A stretch of DNA of 6,564 nt from Elusimicrobiota bacterium (GCA_028871595.1 JAGWMT010000179.1:1-6564), one strand, 5' to 3'. Positions 1 to 5,576 are shown, counted from the stretch's first letter. Program-made: numbers and translations. The notes: a model not told the origin generated them from the sequence alone.

Positions 1-1
1 G

Positions 2-589
2 GCGGCGCGCCAAGCCAAGGCGCGAAAAAAAGCCGAACTCTCCCAGGAACTCGCCACGATGGCCGATCCCGACGAGGCGCTGGACCCCGGCGCGCCCGCG
101 CCCCCGTCCGGCGGCGCGCGTGGGAAAGCCAAGGCCGGAGCCGCCGCCGCGCTGGCCGGCGCGCGCAAGGCCGGCGCGGCCGCCGCTCTCGCCGACACCG
201 CCGAATCGCCGGACCCGGGCGACGCCGCGGGCTCCGGGGGCGGCGACCTTCTCGACGCCCAGGCCCAGGGCGGGGGGACGGGGCCCGACGGCTCGGGAGT
301 GTCCTACTCGCTGGACGGCCCGGTGGGAAGCCGGCGCGTGCTCGCGCGCGCCGTGCCCACCAGCCCCGATTGGGTGGCCACCCGCGGCCTGGACCTGGCC
401 GTGATCGTGCGCTTCCAGGTCCTGCCCAACGGGTCGGTGAAGCCCGGCGCGGTCATCCAGAAAACCTCGGGCTTTCCGGAGATCGACCGCCGCGCGCTGG
501 ACGCGCTCAAGCGCTGGCGCTTCGAGGCCGTCCCGTCGGCCGGCGCCGTCGAGGTCTGGGGCCGGGTGAAGTTCCGCTTCACCAGTTGA
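2..589 (+). CDS. TonB-family energy transducer, C-terminal part (5' end outside window)
   Basis: The frame is open from base 2 and has no stop before TGA 587-589, so the gene starts upstream. The ATG at 59 is probably internal, because the 19 codons before it encode a charged Ala/Lys/Glu/Gln-rich stretch typical of the TonB/TolA periplasmic linker. A Pro/Gly/Ala-rich low-complexity spacer follows to about nt 300. The C-terminal domain spans roughly nt 311-586. It shows the family pattern: a strand 'DLAVIVRFQVLPNGSV', then 'TSGFPEIDRRALDALKRWRF', matching the usual SSG..xLDxAAlxAvrxWrF helix-strand signature. TonB-type proteins pass inner-membrane proton-motive force from ExbB/ExbD to outer-membrane partners. 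The N-terminal membrane anchor would lie outside the window. The usual Tyr-Pro before the domain is not obvious (here 'VPTSPDW'). TonB, TolA and gliding-type (GltG-like) proteins cannot be told apart here. The domain call is firm; the exact role is not. Confidence 0.85.
   Translation, partial: AARQAKARKKAELSQELATMADPDEALDPGAPAPPSGGARGKAKAGAAAALAGARKAGAAAALADTAESPDPGDAAGSGGGDLLDAQAQGGGTGPDGSGVSYSLDGPVGSRRVLARAVPTSPDWVATRGLDLAVIVRFQVLPNGSVKPGAVIQKTSGFPEIDRRALDALKRWRFEAVPSAGAVEVWGRVKFRFTS
131..202 (+). repeat. 12-codon tandem repeat in the TonB-like linker
   Basis: Two adjacent 36-nt units (131-166 and 167-202) each encode K-A-G-A-A-A-A-L-A followed by GAR or DTA. Differences are mostly at third positions, suggesting an old in-frame duplication that lengthened the periplasmic linker. 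Alanine-rich linker repeats are common in TonB/TolA proteins. Confidence 0.6.
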
Positions 590-608
590 CCCCGGTCAAT
601 CCGGAGCC

Positions 609-652
609 TTGACTCATGTCGTCGTGAAATATTCCCTAACAGGGTATCCTGT
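609..652 (+). promoter_or_regulatory. Possible promoter/operator region before the 661 gene
   Basis: This AT-richer patch sits directly before a start codon. It contains TTGACT (609-614), a -10-like TATCCT (645-650) ending 10 nt before the ATG, and two overlapping inverted repeats: CCCT-aac-AGGG (634-644) and ACAGG-gtat-CCTGT (639-652), the latter covering the -10-like box. TTGACT is too far (30 nt) to pair with TATCCT, and the hexamer 17 nt upstream of TATCCT (622-627) is a poor -35, so the promoter call is weak. The palindromes could be a repressor site. Confidence 0.35.
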
Positions 653-660
653 CTTCAGAC

Positions 661-1134
661 ATGAAGCGAAATCGGCTCGTCGTCGCGTCGGCTCTGTCCG
701 TCCTCGGCCTGTCGTCGTTCTCTCTGGGCGCCGTGCTCCCCACGCGCCTCCCGTCGTTCGAGCTTCCGTCCGGCCTGATCGTTTCGGCGCCGCTCCCCGC
801 CCCCATGCTCCCGTCCTTCCCGGCGCCGGTTCCGGGCCCGATGAGCCTGCCGGGCGCCGCCGTGCCCCTGCCTTTGGCCTTGCCGTCCGTTTTGGTCCCC
901 GCCGCGTCCCTGCCGGCCAACGAGTTCCATCTCGACTGGCGCCATCTGGACGGAGACGAAGGCGCCGCCGCGCTGGTCGCGGCGGACCGCGGCCCCAAGC
1001 CGCTTCCTCCCGCCGGCGCCGCCGCCCAGTTGACCTTCGCCGCCAAGGCCGCCAAGCCGAGCCGCCGCCTGCACGTGGGCGCCGACGTCCTGTTCGACCA
1101 CGCCCGGCCCCGCGTCCTCGTCGCGCTTCCCTAA
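661..1134 (+). CDS. Small secreted Pro/Ala-rich protein of unknown function
   Basis: 157 residues, not recognised as a known family. The N-terminus (M-K-R-N-R, then VVASALSVLGLSSFSLGA) is a clear Sec signal peptide with cleavage likely near residue 24. The next ~60 residues are rich in Pro, Leu, Ala and Val with a recurring 'LPSF/LPxP' rhythm and few charges, so they are probably disordered or wall/membrane-associated. A more polar segment follows (about 85-110, 'NEFHLDWRHLDGDEGAAAL'), then an Ala/Lys stretch, ending at 'RPRVLVALP'. No Cys and no catalytic motif are visible. The start is set by the signal peptide; no convincing Shine-Dalgarno is seen. The abrupt end, with no folded domain, suggests either a stand-alone small secreted protein or the N-terminal remnant of a longer exported enzyme. 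High-GC shadow frames overlap it, but only this one has a signal peptide. Confidence 0.6.
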   Translation: MKRNRLVVASALSVLGLSSFSLGAVLPTRLPSFELPSGLIVSAPLPAPMLPSFPAPVPGPMSLPGAAVPLPLALPSVLVPAASLPANEFHLDWRHLDGDEGAAALVAADRGPKPLPPAGAAAQLTFAAKAAKPSRRLHVGADVLFDHARPRVLVALP

Positions 1135-1156
1135 CTCAGAGCGCGCCACCGGGTCA

Positions 1157-1185
1157 TTGACTTCCTCCGGGCCCGGCCCTACACT
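1157..1185 (+). promoter_or_regulatory. Sigma-70-type promoter of the TPR gene
   Basis: TTGACT (1157-1162), a 17-nt spacer, then TACACT (1180-1185): near-consensus boxes at ideal spacing, in otherwise very GC-rich DNA. The -10 box ends 6 nt before the GTG at 1192, so transcription should begin at or within a base or two of the start codon. The spacer holds the palindrome CCGGGCCCGG (1167-1176). Confidence 0.7.
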
Positions 1186-1191
1186 TCAGCC

Positions 1192-3393
1192 GTGACACGC
1201 GCCTGCGCGTTGGCCTTCCTTTGTTTCGTGCTGGCGGTGCGCGCGCGCGCGGAGGACGACCCGGGAAAGAAGCTCGCCGCGCAAAGCCTGTATGAGTCGG
1301 CCGAAACCGCCTTGGGCCAGGGGGAATACGCCGAGGCGCGCCGCGCCCTCAAGGTCCTCATCGAGCGCTACCCGTCCAGCGCCGAGGCCCTGCGCGGCCA
1401 GCGCATGCTTGAGGCGGTCCCGGGCGCCGACCTGCCGCCGCCGCCCGAGGCCGACGCGCCCTACGTCCCGCCCATGGCCTCCACCACGCCGGAGGACGCG
1501 CTGTCGCGCCTGCGGGCCGCCATCGACGGCGGGCACGACGCCCAGGCCTTGGGCGACGCCTACGACTATCTCCATCGCTACCCGAACCGCCCGGACCGCT
1601 ACGAAGTGGGCCTGGCCATCGCCGCCCTTCACATGCGCCGCGGGGAACCCGCGCGCGCCCTCAAATTCCTGATTCCGCTGGCGCGCGCGCCCGGCCGCGC
1701 TCCGGCCCTGCGCACGCGGGCCCTCGACCTGCTGGGCGGCGCATTGATCGCGCTGGGCCGCGACGCGGACGTGCTCAAGGCGGTTCCCGCCGTCGACCCG
1801 GCGCGCGCGACGGACCGCTGGCTGGCGACCGCGCAGATCTGGCGCGCGGCGGCGCTGGGCAACATGGGCCGCCGCGAGGATGCCGCCGAGCTTTACCGCG
1901 CCTTCGCCGCGTCCGACCTGGAGACTCCGGCGCGCGCCTACGCCCTGGCGGCCATCGCCGCCGATTGGGACCGCCTGGGCAAACCCGACCGCGCCCGCGA
2001 CGCCCTGGCGCGCGCGTCGGCGGAGGCCAAGCGCTGGCGGCTGGCGGACCTGCGCGACGCCTTGGCGCTGGCCTCGGCCAACGAGCTGACCCGCGCCCGG
2101 CGTTTGGACGACGCGGCGCAAGCCTATCTGGATTTCACCCGCGATTTTCCGAAAAGCCCGCTGCTCGCGCAGGCCTACTACGAGCGCGGCCTGGCGCTCA
2201 AGCGCCTGGGCCGTCCGAACGAGGCCATCAAGTCCTTTGAGGCGCTGCTGGACCGCGCGCCGGATTCCGTGTACGCCTCCGACGCGCATCTCCAGCTGGG
2301 CCAGTTGGACACGGAGCTGGGCCTGACCCAGGAGGCGCTGGCCCACTACCGTAAAATGGCCAAGGTCTCCGAGGCCAAGGACGCCGACCGCGAAGCCCTC
2401 TTGTTGATGGCCCAGGTCCATTACAACGCCAAGCGCTGGAGCGACGCCATCCCGTTATACCGGCGCTACCTGAAGGGCGCGCCCGAGGACGGGAAGACGA
2501 AAGAGGTGGAGGGCCTGCTGCTCTCCTGCCTGTGGCAGGCGGACCGCGACGACCCGCAGGTGACCGCGCTGGCGGCCAAGCTCCCCGACCACCCGCTCAC
2601 CGCGTCCATCCGCTGGGAGCTGGCCACCAAGGCCTACAACCGCAAGGACTGGGCCGCCGCCGCGGGGCTGTTCCAAACCCAGATCGAGAAGGACCCGCAC
2701 TCCCCGAAGACCGCCGAGGCGCGCTACTACCGCGCCGAGGCCCTGCGCCAGTTGGGCAAGACCTCCGACGCGGCCGACGCCTACCGCCTCTTCCTGGACA
2801 AACACCCGAAGGACGCGCGCGCCCGCTCCGCCGCCATGAACCTGGGCGCCCTCCTTTATGAATCCGGCGACGCCGCCGGCGCCGCCGCGGCCTACGCCCT
2901 CGTGACGGGCAACGACGCCGACGCCGCCGACGCGGGCTACGACCGTGCTTTGGCGCTCTCCAAGGCCGGCCAGGACCCGGCCGGCGCCTGGGAGCATTTC
3001 GCCGCGCGCTTCCCGAAGCACGCCAAGGCCTCGGGCGCGTGGTGGACGGCCGGGCGCCTGCGCGAGGAGAAGCTCCAGAACGAGGCCGCGGCCAAGGACT
3101 ACGAGAAGGCGACCGGTCCGGGGGAGATCGCGAAGTCCCTGTACGCTCTCGGCCGCCTGCGCGAGAAGCTCAAGCAGACGCCGGCCGCCAAAGCGGCCTA
3201 CGAGAAGTTGCGGGAGGCGGAGCCGAAGGACGACGCGTCCCGCCTCGCCGGCCTCCTGCGCCTGGGCCTGCTCCTGGAGTTGGCCGACAAACCCCAGGAG
3301 GCCGCTCCTCTCTACACCGAAATCACCCGCCTCGCGGAAAAAGGAAGCCCCACCTTCGAAACCGCCCGCAAACGCCTCGACGCCCTCAAATAG
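1192..3393 (+). CDS. Exported TPR-repeat protein, periplasmic scaffold
   Basis: 733 residues. The GTG start gives a Sec signal peptide (residues 1-20, 'ALAFLCFVLAV' core, cleavage near 'ARA|EDD'); later starts would destroy it. The mature protein is almost entirely helical TPR-like repeats: a first unit near 30-75, a Pro-rich break (81-98), then continuous units to the C-terminus. Typical pairs include 'AYYERGLALKRLGRPNEAIKSFEALLDRAPDS' (about 328-359), the unit at 362-390, 400-430, 510-540 and 655-680. The spacing of about 34-36 residues and the A/G/Y/P positions fit TPR, in the style of CpoB/YbgF, BamD or AglT-like periplasmic scaffolds. No enzymatic domain is visible. It lies between a TonB-family gene and an exbB-exbD-exbD operon, so a structural role in an energised trans-envelope complex is inferred. 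It has its own promoter, apparently without a leader. The stop TAG abuts an AT-rich repeat. TPR and export are confident; the partners are not known. Confidence 0.88.
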   Translation: MTRACALAFLCFVLAVRARAEDDPGKKLAAQSLYESAETALGQGEYAEARRALKVLIERYPSSAEALRGQRMLEAVPGADLPPPPEADAPYVPPMASTTPEDALSRLRAAIDGGHDAQALGDAYDYLHRYPNRPDRYEVGLAIAALHMRRGEPARALKFLIPLARAPGRAPALRTRALDLLGGALIALGRDADVLKAVPAVDPARATDRWLATAQIWRAAALGNMGRREDAAELYRAFAASDLETPARAYALAAIAADWDRLGKPDRARDALARASAEAKRWRLADLRDALALASANELTRARRLDDAAQAYLDFTRDFPKSPLLAQAYYERGLALKRLGRPNEAIKSFEALLDRAPDSVYASDAHLQLGQLDTELGLTQEALAHYRKMAKVSEAKDADREALLLMAQVHYNAKRWSDAIPLYRRYLKGAPEDGKTKEVEGLLLSCLWQADRDDPQVTALAAKLPDHPLTASIRWELATKAYNRKDWAAAAGLFQTQIEKDPHSPKTAEARYYRAEALRQLGKTSDAADAYRLFLDKHPKDARARSAAMNLGALLYESGDAAGAAAAYALVTGNDADAADAGYDRALALSKAGQDPAGAWEHFAARFPKHAKASGAWWTAGRLREEKLQNEAAAKDYEKATGPGEIAKSLYALGRLREKLKQTPAAKAAYEKLREAEPKDDASRLAGLLRLGLLLELADKPQEAAPLYTEITRLAEKGSPTFETARKRLDALK

Positions 3394-3421
3394 GGGTCAG
3401 GCCTTCAGTTGTTTTAATTAT
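3393..3421 (+). repeat. AT-rich interspersed repeat, copy A (left end of inverted pair)
   Basis: Starts on the last base of the TPR stop codon with GGGGTCAGGCCTT and continues with CAGTTGTTTTAATTAT. Its 3397-3421 portion matches the reverse complement of copy C (3974-3998) at 24 of 25 positions. It is clearly AT-richer than the flanking genes. Confidence 0.9.
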
Positions 3422-3433
3422 TTCAGGTGAATT

Positions 3434-3462
3434 GGTGTCAGGCCTAGGGTTGTTACGGTTAT
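3434..3462 (+). repeat. AT-rich interspersed repeat, copy B (diverged direct copy)
   Basis: GGTGTCAGGCCT followed by AGGGTTGTTACGGTTAT, in the same orientation as copy A and 12 nt after it. Over the 25-nt core (3438-3462) it matches copy C at 18 positions. The head GGTGTCAGGCCT is the best conserved part; differences cluster in two short blocks. Confidence 0.7.
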
Positions 3463-3530
3463 TCATCGTCTAGGACCACTGGACCGGGGAGGGGAGCCCA
3501 AAGGCCCCTGTGCGCCGCGGGGAAGACGGC

Positions 3531-3536
3531 TACCCT
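3531..3536 (+). promoter_or_regulatory. Candidate -10 box of the 3543 gene
   Basis: TACCCT ends 6 nt before the ATG, the same offset as the -10 box of the TPR gene. No good -35 lies 16-18 nt upstream (the hexamer at 3508-3513 is CTGTGC). The only purine-rich stretch (GGGGAAGA, 3519-3526) is 16 nt from the ATG, too far for a ribosome site, which favours a leaderless start. Confidence 0.35.
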
Positions 3537-3542
3537 TGAATC

Positions 3543-3974
3543 ATGAAGAACGATATTTTCCTGGCCCTCGCCTTTCTGACCATGGTCTCGCCCGCGGCCG
3601 TTCGGGCGCAACAGACCGCCGCGCCCGCGCCCGCGCCGGCGAAATTCAAGGAGACCTGTCCCTGCACCGATTACCGCTTCGTCCCCAAGACGGAGAAGGC
3701 CAAAGCCGTCGTGGCCTACTGGGACGCGCGCGGCAAGGTGAATACCGCCAGCTTCATCGGCACCTTCGCTTATTTAGGGGCCGCGTTGAGCGGACATCCC
3801 ACGCAATCGTTGAACGACGCGGCTCAAGCCCTGGGCCAAGCCCAGACCGAAAAGCTCCAAGCGCGCGACCAGGCGGAACGATTAGGCGGTTTGAAGGTGG
3901 AAGGGGCCGGCGAGGACGCCAAGGTGACGATCACGCTGAAGGAAGGCGTGGATTACACTTTGGATGGGCGCTGA
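3543..3974 (+). CDS. Small secreted protein with a Cys-Pro-Cys motif, unknown function
   Basis: 143 residues; family not recognised. Residues 1-22 are a Sec signal peptide ('IFLALAFLTMVSPAAVRA', cleavage near 'VRA|QQT'). Then come an Ala/Pro linker (about 25-33) and a charged segment carrying the only two cysteines, C39 and C41 in 'KETCPCTDYRF'. A moderately hydrophobic stretch 'ASFIGTFAYLGAAL' lies at about 69-82, followed by a helical Gln/Ala/Glu-rich region and a final 'KVTITLKEGVDYTLDGR'. The Cys-Pro-Cys could form a disulfide, bind a metal or be redox-active, but no thioredoxin-type fold is evident. The start is chosen for the signal peptide and the -10-like box just upstream. The gene sits alone between inverted copies of an AT-rich repeat; its stop codon TGA (3972-3974) touches the right copy. 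This may mark a cargo gene or simply insertion of repeats on both sides. Confidence 0.7.
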   Translation: MKNDIFLALAFLTMVSPAAVRAQQTAAPAPAPAKFKETCPCTDYRFVPKTEKAKAVVAYWDARGKVNTASFIGTFAYLGAALSGHPTQSLNDAAQALGQAQTEKLQARDQAERLGGLKVEGAGEDAKVTITLKEGVDYTLDGR

Positions 3975-4003
3975 TAATTAAAACAACTTAAGGCCTGACA
4001 CCC
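3974..4003 (-). repeat. AT-rich interspersed repeat, copy C (right end of inverted pair)
   Basis: On the minus strand it reads GGGTGTCAGGCCTTAAG then TTGTTTTAATTAT. It is the inverted partner of copy A (24 of 25 positions over 3974-3998) and shares GGTGTCAGGCCT with copy B. It begins on the last base of the stop codon of the 3543 gene and ends 11 nt before the inverted repeat of the exbB promoter. Confidence 0.9.
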
Positions 4004-4014
4004 GGGACGCCGGG

Positions 4015-4037
4015 GGACTCCGCCTTGACCGGAGTCC
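4015..4037 (+). promoter_or_regulatory. Inverted repeat around the exbB -35 box, candidate operator
   Basis: GGACTCCG (4015-4022) and CGGAGTCC (4030-4037) form a perfect 8-bp inverted repeat with the 7-nt loop CCTTGAC, which contains most of the -35 hexamer. There is no T-run after it, so a terminator is unlikely. A dimeric repressor bound here would block the promoter. The regulator is unknown and the motif is not one I recognise (not Fur-like). Confidence 0.5.
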
Positions 4038-4053
4038 GGTGGTCCTATATACT
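4025..4053 (+). promoter_or_regulatory. Sigma-70-type promoter of the exbB-exbD-exbD operon
   Basis: TTGACC (4025-4030), 17-nt spacer, TATACT (4048-4053): the best promoter in the window. The -10 box ends 8 nt before the ATG at 4062, so the RNA would start about 0-2 nt before the start codon, giving a leaderless or nearly leaderless mRNA. Confidence 0.8.
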
Positions 4054-4061
4054 ACGGCCCA

Positions 4062-4682
4062 ATGGGCTCCATGACCTTCGGCGAGATGCTTTCCATCAGC
4101 ATCGCCATGCCGATCCTGCTGGTGTTGTCCTTCGTGGTCCTGGGCCAGTCCCTGGAACGGCTGTTCGCCTATTGGGTGAAACTGCGCCCGCCCGCGGCCA
4201 TGTGGGAGCGGGCGCGCGACCGCCTGGCGGCCGGAGACCGCGCCGGGGCGTTGGCCTTGGCCCGGCGCGACACCACCATCCTGGGCGCCGGAATGGCGGC
4301 GCTCCTGGCGTTGGACGGGGCGAACACGGAAAAACTGGTGGAGACCTTCCAGGTCCACCGCCAGCGCTACTCCATGGCGCTCAACCGCCGCGTGGGTCTG
4401 TTCGGCACGGCCAGCTTCGTGTCGCCGCTGATCGGGCTGATGGGCACCGTCCTGGGCATCATGCGCGCCTTCCATGATTTGTCCGCCGCCGGAGCCGGCG
4501 GCCCCGCCGTGGTGGCGGCCGGCATCTCCGAGGCGCTGGTGGCCACGGCCTGCGGCATCGGCCTTGCGGTGTTCTCCGCCCTGCTGTACAACTACTTCAC
4601 TTTGGAATCCCGGCACCGGCTCAACACCGCGGACCTCTGGGTGCTCGAGCTGGCCGAGCTCTCGGAGACGCCGCGTGTCTAA
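4062..4682 (+). CDS. exbB: ExbB/TolQ/MotA-family proton channel protein
   Basis: 206 residues, slightly short for the family. ExbB/TolQ proteins form an inner-membrane pentamer that, with ExbD/TolR, converts proton flow into work for TonB- or Tol-type systems. Three membrane segments are visible: about 9-28, 113-137 and 155-178. The family signature is clear: 'SPLIGLMGTVLGIMRAF' (121-137) matches the P-L/I-GLLGTVxGM..AF motif of the second helix, and 'GISEALVATACGIGLAV' (154-170) matches the GIxEALxTTAxGLxVAI motif of the third. The cytoplasmic loop between helices 1 and 2 (about 32-110) is compact. The ATG at 4062 fits the promoter; an ATG at 4071 would remove three residues and cannot be excluded. 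No ribosome site precedes either. The 3' end overlaps the next gene by 8 nt. ExbB, TolQ and AglR-type members cannot be separated on sequence inspection; pairing with two ExbD-type genes is the main clue. Confidence 0.92.
   Translation: MGSMTFGEMLSISIAMPILLVLSFVVLGQSLERLFAYWVKLRPPAAMWERARDRLAAGDRAGALALARRDTTILGAGMAALLALDGANTEKLVETFQVHRQRYSMALNRRVGLFGTASFVSPLIGLMGTVLGIMRAFHDLSAAGAGGPAVVAAGISEALVATACGIGLAVFSALLYNYFTLESRHRLNTADLWVLELAELSETPRV
4664..4667 (+). promoter_or_regulatory. Ribosome binding site fixing the GTG start of exbD1
   Basis: GGAG inside the end of exbB, 7 nt before the GTG at 4675. It supports that start over the much longer open frame that extends back to 4474 and would overlap most of exbB's third helix. 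Confidence 0.6.
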
Positions 4683-5148
4683 CCCCTTCGTCAAGCACGA
4701 CGAGGCCGCGCCCATCGCCGACGTGAACGTGGTGCCCCTGGCCGACGTGTCCTTGGTGCTCCTCATCATCCTCCTCGTCTTGTCTCCCATGGCCGCGCAA
4801 TCCATGCTCAAGGTGCAGACCGCCGCGGCCAAGGCCGACGACATGCCGAAAGGCCCCAAGCCGGGGGAGGATCCGCTGGTTCCGCGCCCGCCCGAGCCGG
4901 TGATCGCCGTGGGCCTGTCCCCGTCGGGCTATATATTAGAAGGGCGCCTCCTGGCCACCGACGCCGACCTGCGCGCCTGGCTGGTCCCGGAACTGGCCCG
5001 CCACGACGACAAGAAGGTCTTCCTGGCGCCGGAGTTGGACATCCCCAACGGCCGCGTGGTGTCCGCCATCGAGACCCTCCAGAACTGCGGCGCGTCCACC
5101 GTGGCGCTGGTGCAGGTGGCCGATCCCACGTCGGGGACGGCGCCCTGA
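4675..5148 (+). CDS. exbD: ExbD/TolR-family proton channel subunit, first copy
   Basis: 157 residues from GTG 4675, overlapping the exbB stop by 8 nt, so translation is probably coupled. The short cytoplasmic N-terminus leads into 'ADVNVVPLADVSLVLLIILLV' (15-35), the ExbD signature with the proton-carrying Asp (D24 in P-L-A-D-V) at the start of the single membrane helix. The periplasmic part has an unusually long charged/Pro-rich linker (about 50-77) before the globular domain 'VIAVGLSPSGYILEGRLL...', which ends with the strand-helix pattern 'KVFLAPELDIPNGRVVSAIETLQNCGASTVALV'. This corresponds to the family's VxLrADkxxxyGxVv..m..l..aGi..valvt. The usual 'D' and 'Y' before G-R-V are replaced by E and N. 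It is the partner of the ExbB-like protein upstream. The second copy directly follows; the long linker suggests the two have different periplasmic reach or partners. Confidence 0.9.
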   Translation: MSNPFVKHDEAAPIADVNVVPLADVSLVLLIILLVLSPMAAQSMLKVQTAAAKADDMPKGPKPGEDPLVPRPPEPVIAVGLSPSGYILEGRLLATDADLRAWLVPELARHDDKKVFLAPELDIPNGRVVSAIETLQNCGASTVALVQVADPTSGTAP

Positions 5149-5576
5149 TGGCCAAGTACGCCATGCTGCGCCTGCGCGCGCAGACCCCGGAGGCGGAGCC
5201 CGTCACCGAGGTGAACATCATCCCGGTGATTGATATATCGTTGGTTCTACTTGTGATTCTGTTTGTGACGGCGCCGTTGCTCTCTTATCCGACGCTTCCC
5301 GTGGATCTGCCGTTGGCCCACCAGACCCCGAACCAGGACCTCACCATCGCGGTGACGTACGCCCGCGACGGCGCCCTCTCCGTGCGCGCCGCCCCGTCCA
5401 CGTGGAGCACCTTGGTTCCCGACCTCCGCGCCGAGGTGGAGAAGCGCAAGAACTCCATCGTGCTCCTGCGCATCGACCGGGCCGTCCCGTACCGCACGGT
5501 CCAAAAGCTCATCACCGCCGCGAAGGCCGCCGGCGCGAGGTCCATCGCGCTGGCGACGGAGCCGCCGAAGCCGTGA
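5148..5576 (+). CDS. exbD: ExbD/TolR-family proton channel subunit, second copy
   Basis: 142 residues. The ATG at 5148 overlaps the previous stop by one base (TGATG), a classic coupled junction. The cytoplasmic N-terminus is basic ('KYAMLRLRAQ'), then 'TEVNIIPVIDISLVLLVILFV' (20-40) with the essential Asp at D29. The linker after the helix is short, unlike the first copy. The periplasmic domain runs from 'DLTIAVTYARDGALSV' to 'SIVLLRIDRAVPYRTVQKLITAAKAAGARSIALAT', a good match to the family's C-terminal strand-helix-strand, including an Asp and Tyr near the usual positions. Codons in the membrane helix are conspicuously AT-rich (ATA, CTA, GTT, TTT) compared with the rest of the operon. One ExbB with two ExbD-type subunits is known from TonB systems of several didermal phyla and from AglRQS of myxobacteria. 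No TonB gene follows; the nearest TonB domain is about 4.5 kb upstream. Confidence 0.9.
   Translation: MAKYAMLRLRAQTPEAEPVTEVNIIPVIDISLVLLVILFVTAPLLSYPTLPVDLPLAHQTPNQDLTIAVTYARDGALSVRAAPSTWSTLVPDLRAEVEKRKNSIVLLRIDRAVPYRTVQKLITAAKAAGARSIALATEPPKP

Noticed and set aside
586..599. TTGACC-cc-GGTCAA as a terminator of the TonB-like gene
   Set aside because: Loop of only two bases and no T-run follows, so classic intrinsic termination is unlikely; kept only as part of the palindrome cluster.
609..1160. 183-codon + strand ORF overlapping the 661 gene
   Set aside because: Arg/Pro-rich out-of-frame translation of the secreted protein gene; no signal peptide or start context.
1186..2421. 411-codon ORF on the minus strand under the TPR gene
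   Set aside because: Gly/Arg/Val/Gln-rich composition with no domain or signal peptide. It is a shadow produced by the high-GC codon pattern of the TPR gene, which has clear repeats and a promoter.
2455..3021. 188-codon ORF on the minus strand
   Set aside because: Shadow of TPR codons; Gly/Val/Arg-rich and without homology signals.
3393..3462. CRISPR array from the tandem copies A and B
   Set aside because: Only two direct copies, poorly matched, with a 12-nt gap and a third copy inverted; no spacer-repeat structure.
3539..3991. Overlapping + strand frame starting at 3536 instead of 3543
   Set aside because: Arg/Gly-rich with no signal peptide; the 3543 frame has a clear one and balanced composition.
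3978..4859. 293-codon ORF on the minus strand across exbB and exbD1
   Set aside because: Opposite strand of well-recognised ExbB and ExbD genes; His/Gly/Arg-rich with no motif.
4474..5148. Longer exbD1 starting at 4474
   Set aside because: The added residues are out-of-frame exbB, rich in Pro/Ser/Arg. GTG 4675 has a ribosome site, and it gives the normal short ExbD N-terminus.
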